A stretch of 64,000 bases of DNA from Roseivivax marinus (GCF_900109705.1 NZ_FOAI01000017.1:1-64000), one strand, 5' to 3'; counted from the first letter of the stretch, positions 29,311 to 38,803 are shown. A program made the numbers and translations. Notes: generated by a model from the letters alone, not told the origin.

Positions 29311-29325
29311 TTAACCCAACGTTAA
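29311..29325. promoter_or_regulatory. Consensus CtrA-binding site upstream of the Hint-domain operon
   Basis: TTAA (29311-29314), exactly seven bases, TTAA (29322-29325): a perfect full CtrA site. It lies in the 303-base gap between the divergent dapE and Hint genes, 146 bases before the Hint start, with a TATAAC at 29329-29334 that could serve as -10. CtrA in Rhodobacterales drives motility, gene transfer agent and surface functions, so control of a secreted Hint protein by CtrA is plausible. The remainder of the gap shows no gene. Confidence 0.6.
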
Positions 29326-29471
29326 AGATATAACGCCCGAGGCAGGGTCCAGAGCAGTTCACCCCCGAACCGGCCAGAGTGTCGGAACGATGCCGTGTGC
29401 CGAACAGCGCACAGCCTCGCCGAAGAAGGTGTGCGCATCTCCGCCATCGGGCTCGAGACGAGGCAGGTGGC

Positions 29472-31043
29472 ATGGTCAGAGCGCGGGAACTTCCCATCGA
29501 TATCAACGCGTCCGCGACAGAGATGGCGCGCGCGATCTTCGGTGACGGCACACAGATATACGGGGCGAGCTACTCGGGCGATTACCGGTCCTCGGGCATC
29601 TACAGCGACGGGCTCGGGACCATGTCGGGGGTCGCGCCCTCGGACAGCGGGGTGATCCTGTCCACCGGCGAGGCGCGGGACATCACGAATTCCCGCGGGC
29701 AAGCCAATGACGAGACAAACACCTCCACCAATACCTGGGGGGAAACCGGCAACGACTGGTTCGACGCCGCCGCCGGGACGCGCACCTACGACGCGGCGTA
29801 TCTCGACGTGGACTTCGTGCCCGACGGCAACGTGATGACCATGAGGTTCGTCTTCGCCTCCGAGGAATATCCCGAATACCAGACCGGCATCTATCAGGAC
29901 TTCATCGGCGTCTGGATCAACGGCGCGCAGGTCGAACTGGACGTCGGCGACGGCGACACCGACCCCAACAACCTCAACGCCGAGACCAACCAGAACCTCT
30001 ACGTCGACAACGCCGACAGCGACTACAACACCGAGATGGACGGCTTCACCGTCACCATGACGATGACCATTCCGGTGGTGGCGGGGCAGTTGAACTCGAT
30101 CCGGATCGGCATCGCCGACGTCTCGGACTCGAACTACGACTCCAACATCCTGATCGCGGCGGACTCGGTGCAGACCACGCTCGTCGCGATGACGGACAAC
30201 GCGCAGCTCTATCCCGAGGGCACGGTCGAGATCGACGCGTTGGCGAACGACGAGAATTCCACCGGCGGCGCGCTGACCATCACCCATGTGAACGGCAAGG
30301 CGGTTTCGGTGGGCGACACCGTGATCCTCGCCACCGGCCAGACCGTGACGCTGACACCGGCGGGGACGCTCGAGGTCACGGGCGATGGCGACGTGGAGAC
30401 GGTGAACTTCACCTACACCGCCGCAAGCTCGACCGGCGCGACGGACGTGGGCTTTGTCACCGTGGGGTCGGTGCCGTGCTTTGTGGCGGGCACCCGCATC
30501 GCCACGGCCGACGGCCCGGTCCCGGTCGAGGCGCTGGAGCCCGGCATGATGGTGCGGACCAAGGACCGCGGGCATCAGCCGTTGCGCTGGATCGGGCAGC
30601 GCACCGTGGCCGCGGCGGGGGCCTTCGCCCCGGTCGAGATCGCGCCGCACACCTTCGGCCAGCATTCCCGCCTTCGGGTGTCGCCGCAGCACCGCATCCT
30701 CGTGCGGAACCGCGCGGCCGAACTTCTCTTCGGGGAGGCCGAGGTTCTGATCGCGGCGCGTCATCTCGTGGACGGTGGTCGCGTGCGCCAGGTCGAGGGC
30801 GGCGAGGTGACCTACGTTCACCTGCTTTTCGACCGGCACGAGATCGTCTTCGCCAACGGCCTTGCCTCCGAGAGCTTTCTCCCCGGCCCGCAGGTCCGCA
30901 ACATCTTCGCCGAGGAGACGCTGCACGAGATCTGCACGCTCTTTCCCGAACTCGACCCGCTGACCGGCGCAGGATACCCGCCCGCCGCCCGCCGCATCCT
31001 GTCCGGGCACGAAGCCCGGGCGCTGTCGCGGGTCGCGGCATGA
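29472..31043 (+). CDS. Secreted choice-of-anchor-L-like protein with C-terminal Hint domain
   Basis: 523 residues. Residues ~10-240 resemble choice-of-anchor L-type adhesin domains, with VILSTGEARDITNS, FVFASEEYPEY and Asp/Asn-rich loops (DGDTDPNNLNAE) that may bind calcium. A short beta-sandwich-like stretch follows. From residue 335 there is a Hint (hedgehog/intein-type self-processing) domain with Cys336 in VPCFVAGTRIATADG and the block SPQHRILV. No classical signal peptide is visible, consistent with type I export. ATG 29472 is preceded by AGGCAGG. Its stop overlaps the next Hint gene (ATGA). Confidence 0.85.
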   Translation: MVRARELPIDINASATEMARAIFGDGTQIYGASYSGDYRSSGIYSDGLGTMSGVAPSDSGVILSTGEARDITNSRGQANDETNTSTNTWGETGNDWFDAAAGTRTYDAAYLDVDFVPDGNVMTMRFVFASEEYPEYQTGIYQDFIGVWINGAQVELDVGDGDTDPNNLNAETNQNLYVDNADSDYNTEMDGFTVTMTMTIPVVAGQLNSIRIGIADVSDSNYDSNILIAADSVQTTLVAMTDNAQLYPEGTVEIDALANDENSTGGALTITHVNGKAVSVGDTVILATGQTVTLTPAGTLEVTGDGDVETVNFTYTAASSTGATDVGFVTVGSVPCFVAGTRIATADGPVPVEALEPGMMVRTKDRGHQPLRWIGQRTVAAAGAFAPVEIAPHTFGQHSRLRVSPQHRILVRNRAAELLFGEAEVLIAARHLVDGGRVRQVEGGEVTYVHLLFDRHEIVFANGLASESFLPGPQVRNIFAEETLHEICTLFPELDPLTGAGYPPAARRILSGHEARALSRVAA

Positions 31044-32113
31044 CCTGGATCGCCGTGGCCGGCGGCGAAACCGCGTGGACGTCGCCGGACCGCTTCCCGC
31101 AGGACCCCGTGGCCCGGCATCGGCTGCTGATGCGCGGCTCGCTGGTGATCGAGACGCGCCTCAGCCCCGAGGAGCGGCCGCAATGCCTGCTGCGCTACGC
31201 CCGGCGGCATCCGTGGTCGGGGCACATCTCGCTTCAGGCGGTGCCTGGCGGGGGCGTGGTGCTGGTGATGGTGCAGGGCGCGGCCGAGTTCCACACCGTG
31301 CTGCCACCGATCAGCGATGCGCGCACCGATGTGCTGCGGCTGACCTTCTCGTGGGACGCGCCGGCGAAATGGGGGCGGCTGTCGGTCGAGCGGCCCGAGC
31401 ATGACGGCGTGCGCAGCATCGACACCCCGCCACCGCCGCCGCTGATGCTCGAGGACATCTACACGATGATCCACCGTCCGCAGCTCTGCGACCGCGATGC
31501 GGACGTCCAGTTCTTCGCGGTCTCGGATGCGATCGAGCCAGTGGGCCCGATGCCGTCGCTTCACGGATCGGCCCTCGTGCGGACCGCGCAGGGGGACCGT
31601 TCACTGACGTCGATCCAGCCGGGCGACCGGGTCGTCACCCGCGATTCGGGGCTGCAGCCTGTGCTTGCTGTGGTGCGACGCACGGTGCCCGCGCTTGGCG
31701 CCTTCCGCCCTGTCCGGCTGCGCGCGCCCTACCTCGGCCTTTGCGACGACGTCATTGTGGCACCACACCAGCGGCTGGTGATCGGAGGATCCGAGGTCGA
31801 GTACACGTTCGGTCGCGAGTCGGTGCTGATCCCGGCGGCGGCGCTCGTGAACGGCTTCACCGGCGTTTTCGAGGATGCGACGCTCTTTACCGAATACGTC
31901 CAGATGCTGCTGCCGCGACACGACGCGCTTTTGGTCGCGGACGCCGGGTTCGAGAGCCTCTACATCGGCCGCCTGCGCCGGCGAAGTGACCGCCTCTCGG
32001 CGACACTTCTGGCGGGAATGGACCCATCGGGACTGCCCGAACATCACCGCGCCGGCTACCAGGTTCTGCGGCCCTTCGAGGCGATCACACTGGCCGAGGC
32101 GCGGGCTGCGTGA
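31040..32113 (+). CDS. Second Hint-domain protein, Ser in place of the splicing Cys
   Basis: 357 residues. The first ~165 residues form a predicted beta-rich domain of unknown type (MTWIAVAGGETAWTS ...). The Hint domain starts at about 172 as MPSLHGSALVRTAQGD. Aligned with the preceding protein's PCFVAGTRI it has Ser173 where Cys336 stands, and its later block reads APHQRLVI. It ends ESLYIG and a short tail. Members with this pattern are known as Hint_2 proteins in Rhodobacterales; processing activity is untested. It is translationally coupled to the upstream Hint protein. Confidence 0.8.
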   Translation: MTWIAVAGGETAWTSPDRFPQDPVARHRLLMRGSLVIETRLSPEERPQCLLRYARRHPWSGHISLQAVPGGGVVLVMVQGAAEFHTVLPPISDARTDVLRLTFSWDAPAKWGRLSVERPEHDGVRSIDTPPPPPLMLEDIYTMIHRPQLCDRDADVQFFAVSDAIEPVGPMPSLHGSALVRTAQGDRSLTSIQPGDRVVTRDSGLQPVLAVVRRTVPALGAFRPVRLRAPYLGLCDDVIVAPHQRLVIGGSEVEYTFGRESVLIPAAALVNGFTGVFEDATLFTEYVQMLLPRHDALLVADAGFESLYIGRLRRRSDRLSATLLAGMDPSGLPEHHRAGYQVLRPFEAITLAEARAA

Positions 32114-32128
32114 CCGGTTCCGGCCCGA

Positions 32129-32482
32129 TCAGGCCGAGCCGCCCTCGTGGCCGGTGCCGTCGTCGAAGAAGGGCGTGACGTCCGCGACGATCACGGCGTT
32201 CTCCTCGAGCGCGCGGGCCATCAGCGCGGCCTCGTCGGCGTCTATCTCGTGTCCCTGCTTGCGGCGTTCGTCCTCGGTGCCGTAGCCGGTCACGTCGAGG
32301 GGGGCCATGTCAGCCTGCTTGAGGATCGCAACGGTCTCGCGCACGGCTTCGGCCTCGTCCACGCCCGAGGCGTAGCACATAAGTGCCGCGCCGGTCGCGC
32401 CCTCGGGCAGACCGTCTCCGGACTTGCGGCCGACCTCGACCAGCAGCGTGTAGACGTGGTGTTTCTTGGATGACTTCGCCAT
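32129..32482 (-). CDS. Conserved hypothetical protein (117 aa)
   Basis: A lysine-rich start MAKSSKKHHVYTLLVEVGRK is followed by ATGAALMCYASGVDEAEAVRETVAILKQADM, an alpha/beta pattern with VTGYGTEDERRKQGHEI. No domain is recognised. ATG 32482 is chosen over an upstream in-frame ATG at 32569 because the conserved-looking part begins here. It is convergent with the Hint operon. Confidence 0.7.
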   Translation of the reverse strand: MAKSSKKHHVYTLLVEVGRKSGDGLPEGATGAALMCYASGVDEAEAVRETVAILKQADMAPLDVTGYGTEDERRKQGHEIDADEAALMARALEENAVIVADVTPFFDDGTGHEGGSA

Positions 32483-32584
32483 GTCGCCCGAGTGCCCCGG
32501 CGGCGGGCGTCTGTCAATCGCGTCCCGCCCGATGGCGGGACGCGGGCGCGGATCCGGCGGGTGGGCCACCGGATCCGGGCAGGC

Positions 32585-32833
32585 TCAGCGCTTGACCGCG
32601 CGCCAGGCGCCGATCAGCAGGCAGGCGCCGATCAGGCCGACGATGAACTGCGCGATCCACGTGCCCGAGGCGAAGATGCCTAGCAGGCCGAGAATGAAGT
32701 TCAGGACCACGGCCCCGAGAATGCCGAGTACGATGTTCAGTAGCAGGCCGGTGTCCGCCTTCATGATCATCGATGCGACCCAGCCGGCGAGGCCGCCAAC
32801 GATGATTGCCGAAAGCCATCCAAGTCCAGTCAT
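32585..32833 (-). CDS. GlsB/YeaQ/YmgE family stress-response membrane protein
   Basis: 82 residues of almost continuous hydrophobic, glycine-rich sequence with three membrane helices (LSAIIVGGLAGWVASMIM, LNIVLGILGAVVLNFILGLL and AQFIVGLIGACLLIGAW). This is the transglycosylase-associated-protein family (Transgly_assoc), usually induced by stress. GAGAGCG precedes the ATG. It is followed by nothing obvious in its own direction; the exchanger gene lies upstream, 30 bases away. Confidence 0.9.
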   Translation of the reverse strand: MTGLGWLSAIIVGGLAGWVASMIMKADTGLLLNIVLGILGAVVLNFILGLLGIFASGTWIAQFIVGLIGACLLIGAWRAVKR

Positions 32834-32863
32834 TGTGCGCTCTCCTTTGTCTTGCGCGGGGTA

Positions 32864-33892
32864 TCAGCCGGTGACCTCGACGGTCAGAGCGGTCAGGTAG
32901 ACGAGTATCATCAGCACGCTCTCGATCCCGATCCGGGCCGGTCCCTCGCGCTGGCGCAGGATCAGGCCGGCCAGCAGGATCGCGGTCATCATCAGGCCGG
33001 TGCCCAGCCAGTAGAGATCGTTGGGGTCGATCGCATGGTAGATGGAGCTCTCGCGGAAGGCGACGTCGCCGGCCACGAGGAAGAGGGTGTCGAAGGTGTT
33101 GCCGCCGATGATGCCGCCGATGGCGAGTTGGAGCGCGCCGCGGCGGACGGCCACGAGCGTGGTCACGAACTCGGGCAGCGAGGTCACGACAGCGGTGATG
33201 AGCGAGCCGACGAGGCTCGACGACAGCGAGAAGCGTTCGATGAACTGGCCGCCGACCTGGCTGATGACCCAGCCGCCTGCGCCCATGAACGCCACGAGCA
33301 CGGCAAACTGGATCGCGATGCCGGCCACGGGGCGATCGGGTTCATCGCCATCCTCGGGTTCGTCCCGGCGCGTGTCGGACGTGCGGACCGGGCGCCACAT
33401 CGGGTTCTCCCGGACCGTCGTCGAGAGCCGCACGCCATAGAGGTAGGCGAGGAACAGGACGACCGAGACCGGATGGATGCCGAAATAGGCGATATCGGGT
33501 CCCGAGACGGCGCAGATCGGCAGGCTCAGCAGGATGATGAGCATCACCGACTGGAAGAGATTGGCCGGTTCCGCCGCCGCATGTTCGAGATTCGCGCGCT
33601 TGTGCAGCATGTCCGCGATGGCAAGGAACAGCGTCTGCGCCGCGATGCCGCCCACGGCGTTCGAGAAGGCGTAGGAGGCATCCCCCGACAGGGCGGCGTC
33701 GACCGAGACGACGACCCCGGCCAGCGACGTGGCCGCACCGAGAACGATTCCGCCGGCCATCGCCTCGCCCATCCGGGTGCGGTCGGCAATGACGTCGGCG
33801 AGGCCGGTCGCGCGGATCGAGGCGAGCACGACCACGGTCCCGGCGATTGCAAAGACGACGAATAGCCAGGTGATCGAAATGTCTGAAAACAT
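32864..33892 (-). CDS. CaCA-superfamily sodium/calcium exchanger-like membrane protein
   Basis: 342 residues with about ten membrane helices in two inverted halves separated by a charged loop (RTSDTRRDEPEDGDEPDRP, ~170-188). The alpha-repeats are recognisable: GAATSLAGVVVS in the first half and AVVTSLPEFVTTLVAVRRG with GGIIGGNTFDTLF in the second. CaCA proteins exchange Ca2+ or other cations for Na+ or H+. The ion here is not evident. The GlsB gene follows 30 bases downstream on the same strand. Confidence 0.85.
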   Translation of the reverse strand: MFSDISITWLFVVFAIAGTVVVLASIRATGLADVIADRTRMGEAMAGGIVLGAATSLAGVVVSVDAALSGDASYAFSNAVGGIAAQTLFLAIADMLHKRANLEHAAAEPANLFQSVMLIILLSLPICAVSGPDIAYFGIHPVSVVLFLAYLYGVRLSTTVRENPMWRPVRTSDTRRDEPEDGDEPDRPVAGIAIQFAVLVAFMGAGGWVISQVGGQFIERFSLSSSLVGSLITAVVTSLPEFVTTLVAVRRGALQLAIGGIIGGNTFDTLFLVAGDVAFRESSIYHAIDPNDLYWLGTGLMMTAILLAGLILRQREGPARIGIESVLMILVYLTALTVEVTG

Positions 33893-34073
33893 GTCCCGCG
33901 CTTCTTGTGGTTCTTGACGGCTAACGACGCCGTGAAGCGTTTGGTTTCACATGCGTGCGTGATGATTTGACGACGCTTTCCGCGGGCAGCACGTTTCTTT
34001 TCCAACGCGCGTTCGCGCCGGGGAAGCGTGCCGCGTCTCCACCGAGGAGCGGCCCGGACTGCATCGCGGCGTG

Positions 34074-34898
34074 TCAGACGTCAGGAATTATTACAGCGAT
34101 CGGGACGCGTCCGTTCTCCTGGCGCGGAGCGGCCACCCAGTCGGGCCGCGCCTCGTAGAGCCAGCGGACCGCGTGAACAAGTGGACGTCGCACCGGGCCC
34201 GGACAGGTCTCGAGCCAGGCCGACAGCTCGGGCCAAGCGCAGGCCGCGTTGCCCTCTCCGTCGGTGGACAGGCAGATGTCGATCATGGCGAAGGCTGCCA
34301 GAGCGGCATCGGAGTGCTCCATCGCTGCTGCCAGCGTCGGGCGCGTCATATCTCCCGCCGCGCGGGCAGCGGCTACTACCTCGGGCGCCACGTCGCGCGC
34401 CAGCGGGGCCAGCTGCGCCAGCACTGCTTCACGGCCCCGCGTCAGGCGATCCGCGGGTGCGGGTGCCGTATCGGCCCTCAGGTGGCGCAGCTCCTTGGCG
34501 CGCGCGAAGCCGTTGGCCAGTGCCGCCCGGTCCGCGTCTGACGCAAGGCGATAGCTGTCGGCGAAGGCGTCCCAGTGTTCGGACAGGCAGTCGGCCGGCG
34601 CCGCCCCGTCGAGCAGCGCCGTCAGGAGCACCGCGTTCGCCCACAGGAACGCCGGGAAGTCGTCATCGGGAAGGGCCGAGGCGTAGGCCAATACGTCCAG
34701 AGCCGGGGTGATCTGCGCTTCGGTGACGGGCCCGCCCGCTCGGATGTCATGGAGCGTGGAGGCGGTGCCTGAGGCGCCGGGGACAAGCCTCGCGATCCGG
34801 GAGGCCACCGAAGGCGCGCCCGCGCGGATCACCTGGGCGAGGTCGGCGCGGGCCTGATCGGTACGAAAATCGACGGGCGGATGCGGCGACAAGGTCAT
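34074..34898 (-). CDS. Unrecognised soluble helical protein (274 aa)
   Basis: No family recognised. Starting from ATG 34898 the protein is alanine-rich and all-helical in appearance (RADLAQVIRAGAPSVASRIARLV..., FADSYRLASDADRAALANGFARA), with no signal peptide or membrane segment. Its tail ends PIAVIIPDV. An ATG at 34940 would add 14 residues. It lies downstream of dapD on the same strand with a 108-base gap, so read-through from dapD is possible. Composition is like its neighbours, so no sign of recent transfer. Confidence 0.68.
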   Translation of the reverse strand: MTLSPHPPVDFRTDQARADLAQVIRAGAPSVASRIARLVPGASGTASTLHDIRAGGPVTEAQITPALDVLAYASALPDDDFPAFLWANAVLLTALLDGAAPADCLSEHWDAFADSYRLASDADRAALANGFARAKELRHLRADTAPAPADRLTRGREAVLAQLAPLARDVAPEVVAAARAAGDMTRPTLAAAMEHSDAALAAFAMIDICLSTDGEGNAACAWPELSAWLETCPGPVRRPLVHAVRWLYEARPDWVAAPRQENGRVPIAVIIPDV

Positions 34899-35006
34899 GT
34901 CGCCCGTATCGACGTGGAATGCGGCGCCCCGACGCCACAATTCGGGCGTCGAAGCTGCCGTGGCAGAACCGACACAGGGTCATGCCGGTCCTGCAGGTGC
35001 GCGATG

Positions 35007-35834
35007 TCAGTCGCGCAGCAGTTCGTTGATGCCGACCTTGGAGCGGGTCTGGGCGTCCACGCGCTTCACGATCACCGCGCAATAGAGGTTGAGGTCGTTC
35101 TTGGTCTTCATCGACCCGGACACGACCACCGAGTAGGGCGGCACCTCGCCCATCATCACTTCGCCGGTCTCGCGGTCGACGATCTTGGTGGACTTGCCGA
35201 TATAGACGCCCATGCCGAGGACCGCGCCCTCGCGCACGATGCAGCCTTCGACGACCTCCGAACGGGCTCCGATGAAGCAGTTGTCCTCGATGATCGTCGG
35301 TTCGGCCTGCAACGGCTCGAGCACACCGCCGATGCCGACGCCGCCCGACAGGTGCACGCCCTTGCCGATCTGCGCGCAGGACCCCACCGTGGCCCAGGTG
35401 TCGACCATTGTGCCCTCGTCCACGTAGGCGCCGAGGTTCACGAAGGACGGCATCAGCACCACGCCCTTGGCGATGTGGGCGGACTTGCGGACCACGGCGT
35501 TCGGCACGGCTCGGAAGCCGGCTTCGCGCCAGCGGTTCTCGCCCCAGCCGGCGAACTTGCTGTCGACCTTGTCGAACCAGCCGCCGCCCTGCGGGCCGCC
35601 CGCGTGCATCTCCATGTCCTTGATCCGGAAGCCCAGAAGGACCGCCTTCTTGGCCCACTGGTTCACCACCCAGTCGCCGCCCTCGGGCTTCTCGGCGACG
35701 CGGATCTCGCCGCGGTCGAGCGCCTCGAGCGTGTCCTCGATGGCCTCGCGGGTTTCGCCGCCGGTGGCGGGGGTGATGTCGGCGCGGTTTTCCCACGCTG
35801 CCTCGATGGCGGTTTCGAGCGCCTTGGTGTCCAT
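35007..35834 (-). CDS. dapD: 2,3,4,5-tetrahydropyridine-2,6-dicarboxylate N-succinyltransferase
   Basis: 275 residues, exactly the usual length. N-terminal helical domain ([20 protein letters not shown]), then a left-handed beta-helix of hexapeptide repeats ([37 protein letters not shown]). It transfers succinate from succinyl-CoA to tetrahydrodipicolinate in the succinylase branch of DAP/lysine synthesis, upstream of DapE, which is encoded 6 kb away. Confidence 0.96.
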   Translation of the reverse strand: MDTKALETAIEAAWENRADITPATGGETREAIEDTLEALDRGEIRVAEKPEGGDWVVNQWAKKAVLLGFRIKDMEMHAGGPQGGGWFDKVDSKFAGWGENRWREAGFRAVPNAVVRKSAHIAKGVVLMPSFVNLGAYVDEGTMVDTWATVGSCAQIGKGVHLSGGVGIGGVLEPLQAEPTIIEDNCFIGARSEVVEGCIVREGAVLGMGVYIGKSTKIVDRETGEVMMGEVPPYSVVVSGSMKTKNDLNLYCAVIVKRVDAQTRSKVGINELLRD

Positions 35835-35974
35835 GATCGTCCCTCCGGGTGTGCGATGTCGCGGGCCGTCATATCGCGCGTGTCGTGACGGGGAAAGCCC
35901 GCGACGAGTGCGCGGCGCTGGCGCCCGGGTGCCGGACGGGCTAGCTCTGGCGCGACAGACACTCCGGAGCTTCT

Positions 35975-36826
35975 ATGACCGAACAGACCTCGGGCAAGGA
36001 CACGCCTTTCCGCCACGCCGACAGCGACCGCGACACCGCGCGCCAGGTGCCCGACACCCCGCAGACCCGATCGCCGGCCTACCGCCTCGCCTTCGCGGAC
36101 GAGGATTTCCTGCTGCGGCGCGAGCTGCGGTCGGTACGGCTTCAGCTTGAGCTGATGAAGTTCGACCTGCTGATGAACGAAGCCGGGATCGATTCCACCA
36201 TCGTCCTTTTCGGCGGCGCCCGCATCAAGCGGCCGGAGGAGGCGCATTCCTCCAAGACCCCCGCCTTGGCCGAGATGAGCCGGTTTTACTACGAGGCCCG
36301 CGTATTCGCGCGGGCCATGACCGAGAAGTCGCTCGAGAAGGGGGGCCGGGAATTCGTCATCGCCACCGGCGGCGGCCCCGGCGTGATGGAGGCCGGCAAC
36401 CGCGGTGCGGCGGATGCAGGGGGCCGATCCATCGGCCTCAATATCGTGCTGCCGCACGAACAGGCGCCGAACGAGTTCGTGACCCCGGACCTCGCTTTCA
36501 ACTTCCACTACTTCGCGATCCGCAAGATGCATTTCCTGATGCGGGCGCGCGCGGTCTGCGCCTTCCCCGGCGGGTTCGGCACCATGGACGAGCTCTTCGA
36601 GACGTTGACGCTGGTGCAGACCGGCCGGATGAAGCAGGTGCCGATCCTGCTGTTTGGGCGCGAATTCTGGGAGAAGATCGTGAACTGGGAGGCGCTGGCC
36701 GAGGCGGGCACTATCTCGCCCGCCGATCTCGACCTCTTCCGCTACGTCGAGAGCGCCGACGAGGCCTGCAAGATCATCGAGGACTGGGAGCCCAAGGGCG
36801 CGCGCGACTCGATCCCCGACCGGTGA
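35975..36826 (+). CDS. LOG-family (TIGR00730) nucleotide-binding protein
   Basis: 283 residues with a Rossmann-like fold. The motifs ATGGGPGVMEAGNRGA and PGGFGTMDELFET are the PGGxGTxxE signature of the lysine decarboxylase-like/LOG family. Plant LOG proteins are cytokinin-riboside phosphate phosphoribohydrolases, and many bacterial relatives cut nucleotide 5'-monophosphates. The N-terminal ~80 residues (EEDFLLRRELRSVRLQLELMK) are an extension typical of the longer bacterial group. Convergent with the epimerase gene across a terminator. Confidence 0.9.
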   Translation: MTEQTSGKDTPFRHADSDRDTARQVPDTPQTRSPAYRLAFADEDFLLRRELRSVRLQLELMKFDLLMNEAGIDSTIVLFGGARIKRPEEAHSSKTPALAEMSRFYYEARVFARAMTEKSLEKGGREFVIATGGGPGVMEAGNRGAADAGGRSIGLNIVLPHEQAPNEFVTPDLAFNFHYFAIRKMHFLMRARAVCAFPGGFGTMDELFETLTLVQTGRMKQVPILLFGREFWEKIVNWEALAEAGTISPADLDLFRYVESADEACKIIEDWEPKGARDSIPDR

Positions 36827-36829
36827 ACG

Positions 36830-36855
36830 AAAAAGGGCGGCCCCGGTGGCCGCCC
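36830..36855 (-). terminator. Intrinsic terminator after the CapD-like gene
   Basis: Perfect 8-bp stem GGGCGGCC / GGCCGCCC with a 5-nt loop. On the minus strand it is followed by TTTTT (complement of 36830-36834), a good rho-independent terminator. It may also slow transcription from the convergent LOG gene. Confidence 0.8.
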
Positions 36856-36883
36856 ATTTGCCGTTCGCAGCACGGCGACGGTC

Positions 36884-38803
36884 TCAGACCGATGCGCTCT
36901 CGCGCGGGTCATGAGCTTCGTCCTCGGCGCGCTCGACCCAGCGCAGGATCACATCACGTGCGAGAGGCTCGTCGAGCGTGGTGATCGCGCGGCGCAGGTC
37001 CTTCATCGCGGTCGCCATTTCGATCTCTGACAGGTAGCCTTCCTGCGCGCGTAGGATCTTGGGATGCGGCGTGGTCAGCATGTCGGCCGAGATGAGAAGT
37101 TCCTCGTGCAGTTTCTCGCCCGGACGCAGGCCGGTCACGCGGATCTCGATATCGCCCTCGGGGTGTTCGGCGTCCTTCACGGTGTGGCCAGCGCCCTCGA
37201 TCATCTGCCGCGCAAGGCGGGCGATCGGAACCGGCTTGCCCATGTCGAGCACGAACACGTCGCCGCCGCGGGCGAACGAGCCGGCCAGCAGCACGAGCCG
37301 CGCCGCCTCGGAGATGGTCATGAAGTAGCGTGTGACGTTCGGGTCGGTCAGGGTGACCGGACCGCCGCGTTCGATCTGCTCTTCGAACAGCGGGATCACG
37401 GAACCGGAGGAGCCCAGCACGTTGCCGAAGCGGACCATCGAGAAGCGGGTCGAGGTCGACCGCGTGGCGAGGTCTTGGATCACCAGCTCGGCCAGGCGCT
37501 TGGATGCGCCCATGACGTTGGTGGGGCGCACGGCCTTGTCCGAGGACACCAGGATGAATCGCTCGACACCTGCGTCGCGGGCGGCCTCGCCGATGATGCG
37601 GGTTCCGATCACGTTGTTCTTGAGGCCGGGGAGCGCGTTGCACTCGACAAGCGGCACGTGCTTGTAGGCTGCCGCGTGCAGGATAACGTCGATGCCGTTC
37701 TCGCGGATCACGCGGCGCACGGTTTCGTCGTCGAGGACGGTGCCGAGGACCGGCAGGACGTGCAGCTCGGGCGCGATCTCGCGCAGTTCCTTCTCGACCG
37801 AGTAGAGCGCGTGCTCGGAGTGATCGAGGAGGACGACGCAGTGCGGCTTGCAGGCGATCAGCTGACGGCAGAGTTCGGAGCCGATGGAGCCGCCGGCTCC
37901 GGTCACGAGGATGCGACGGCCGGAATAGGCGTGACTCACGCCCGGCAGTTCGCTTTCGAGGCGGTTGCGCCCCAGGAGTTCGTCGAGCGACACCGGAACC
38001 GCGCGCTTGCGCAGCTCGCCCTTGCCGACCAGTTCGGCGAAGGAGGGCAGGGCGTGGACCTCGCAGCCGATCTGGCGGAGGCCGTGGGCGATGCGCGCCT
38101 GCTTGGGCTGGCTGATCGAGGGCATCGCGAGGATGACGCGGTCGATCTGTTTCTCGGTCACCAGGCTCTTGATCTTCGACGGCGCGTAGACCGGCAGACC
38201 CGAGACACGAAGCGACTGCAGCGTCGGATTGTCGTCGATGAACGCCACGGGATGGGCGTCGTAGTCGGACTTGAGCGCCGCGACGAGCTGCTGGCCCGTG
38301 CGGCCGGCACCGTAGATCAGCAGGCGGATGTGCTGGTGACCCCGGCGGTAGATGTCGAGCAGCCACTGCCGCAGGACAATGCGCCATCCGGCGCAGAACA
38401 CCAGGAACAGGAAGGAGAAGATCACGAAGACCTCGACCGGCACCGGGCGGCCCGCCACCATGTCCAGCGCCGCGCCCGACGCGCCGACCGCCAGCGAGAA
38501 GACCGCTGTCAGAACGATGCCGCGGGTCTCGTAGGCGTTGAGCTTGATCTTGGGCAGGCCGACGATCCACGACAGGACCGCGCCGACGACAAGCATCGTC
38601 GCGGCAAGAGGAGCGACGCCAAGCAAGGTAGCGCCGTCGAGCCGGGTCTGACCGTTGAGGGCAAGCGCGAGGCCGAGAGCCATCGCGGCCACCGCCACGT
38701 CGAGCGCCAGGAAGATCGCTTCCTTCTGGCGTCGGGAAAGGGATGTCACGAAGCGGAAGAGGAGTGGGTCGTTCGCCGCGGTCAGAGCTTCGACATTCGC
38801 CAT
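36884..38803 (-). CDS. Membrane-anchored nucleoside-diphosphate-sugar epimerase/dehydratase (CapD/WbpM-like)
   Basis: 639 residues. Four to five N-terminal membrane helices (~30-150), a first Rossmann unit with IYGAGRTGQQL near 160, and a second extended-SDR domain with TGAGGSIGSELCRQL near 310. The active-site region is SSDKAVRPTNVMGASKR, where Met replaces the usual Tyr, as in the large FlaA1/WbpM-type 4,6-dehydratases. These make UDP-sugars for surface polysaccharides or lipopolysaccharide. ATG 38803 is the likely start; an earlier ATG at 38887 gives an Arg-rich non-conserved tail. No other polysaccharide genes lie beside it. Confidence 0.9.
   Translation of the reverse strand: MANVEALTAANDPLLFRFVTSLSRRQKEAIFLALDVAVAAMALGLALALNGQTRLDGATLLGVAPLAATMLVVGAVLSWIVGLPKIKLNAYETRGIVLTAVFSLAVGASGAALDMVAGRPVPVEVFVIFSFLFLVFCAGWRIVLRQWLLDIYRRGHQHIRLLIYGAGRTGQQLVAALKSDYDAHPVAFIDDNPTLQSLRVSGLPVYAPSKIKSLVTEKQIDRVILAMPSISQPKQARIAHGLRQIGCEVHALPSFAELVGKGELRKRAVPVSLDELLGRNRLESELPGVSHAYSGRRILVTGAGGSIGSELCRQLIACKPHCVVLLDHSEHALYSVEKELREIAPELHVLPVLGTVLDDETVRRVIRENGIDVILHAAAYKHVPLVECNALPGLKNNVIGTRIIGEAARDAGVERFILVSSDKAVRPTNVMGASKRLAELVIQDLATRSTSTRFSMVRFGNVLGSSGSVIPLFEEQIERGGPVTLTDPNVTRYFMTISEAARLVLLAGSFARGGDVFVLDMGKPVPIARLARQMIEGAGHTVKDAEHPEGDIEIRVTGLRPGEKLHEELLISADMLTTPHPKILRAQEGYLSEIEMATAMKDLRRAITTLDEPLARDVILRWVERAEDEAHDPRESASV

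Noticed and set aside
29322-31010. 562-codon open frame opposite the Hint gene
   Set aside because: Shadow of the Hint gene; composition is that of antisense GC-rich DNA.
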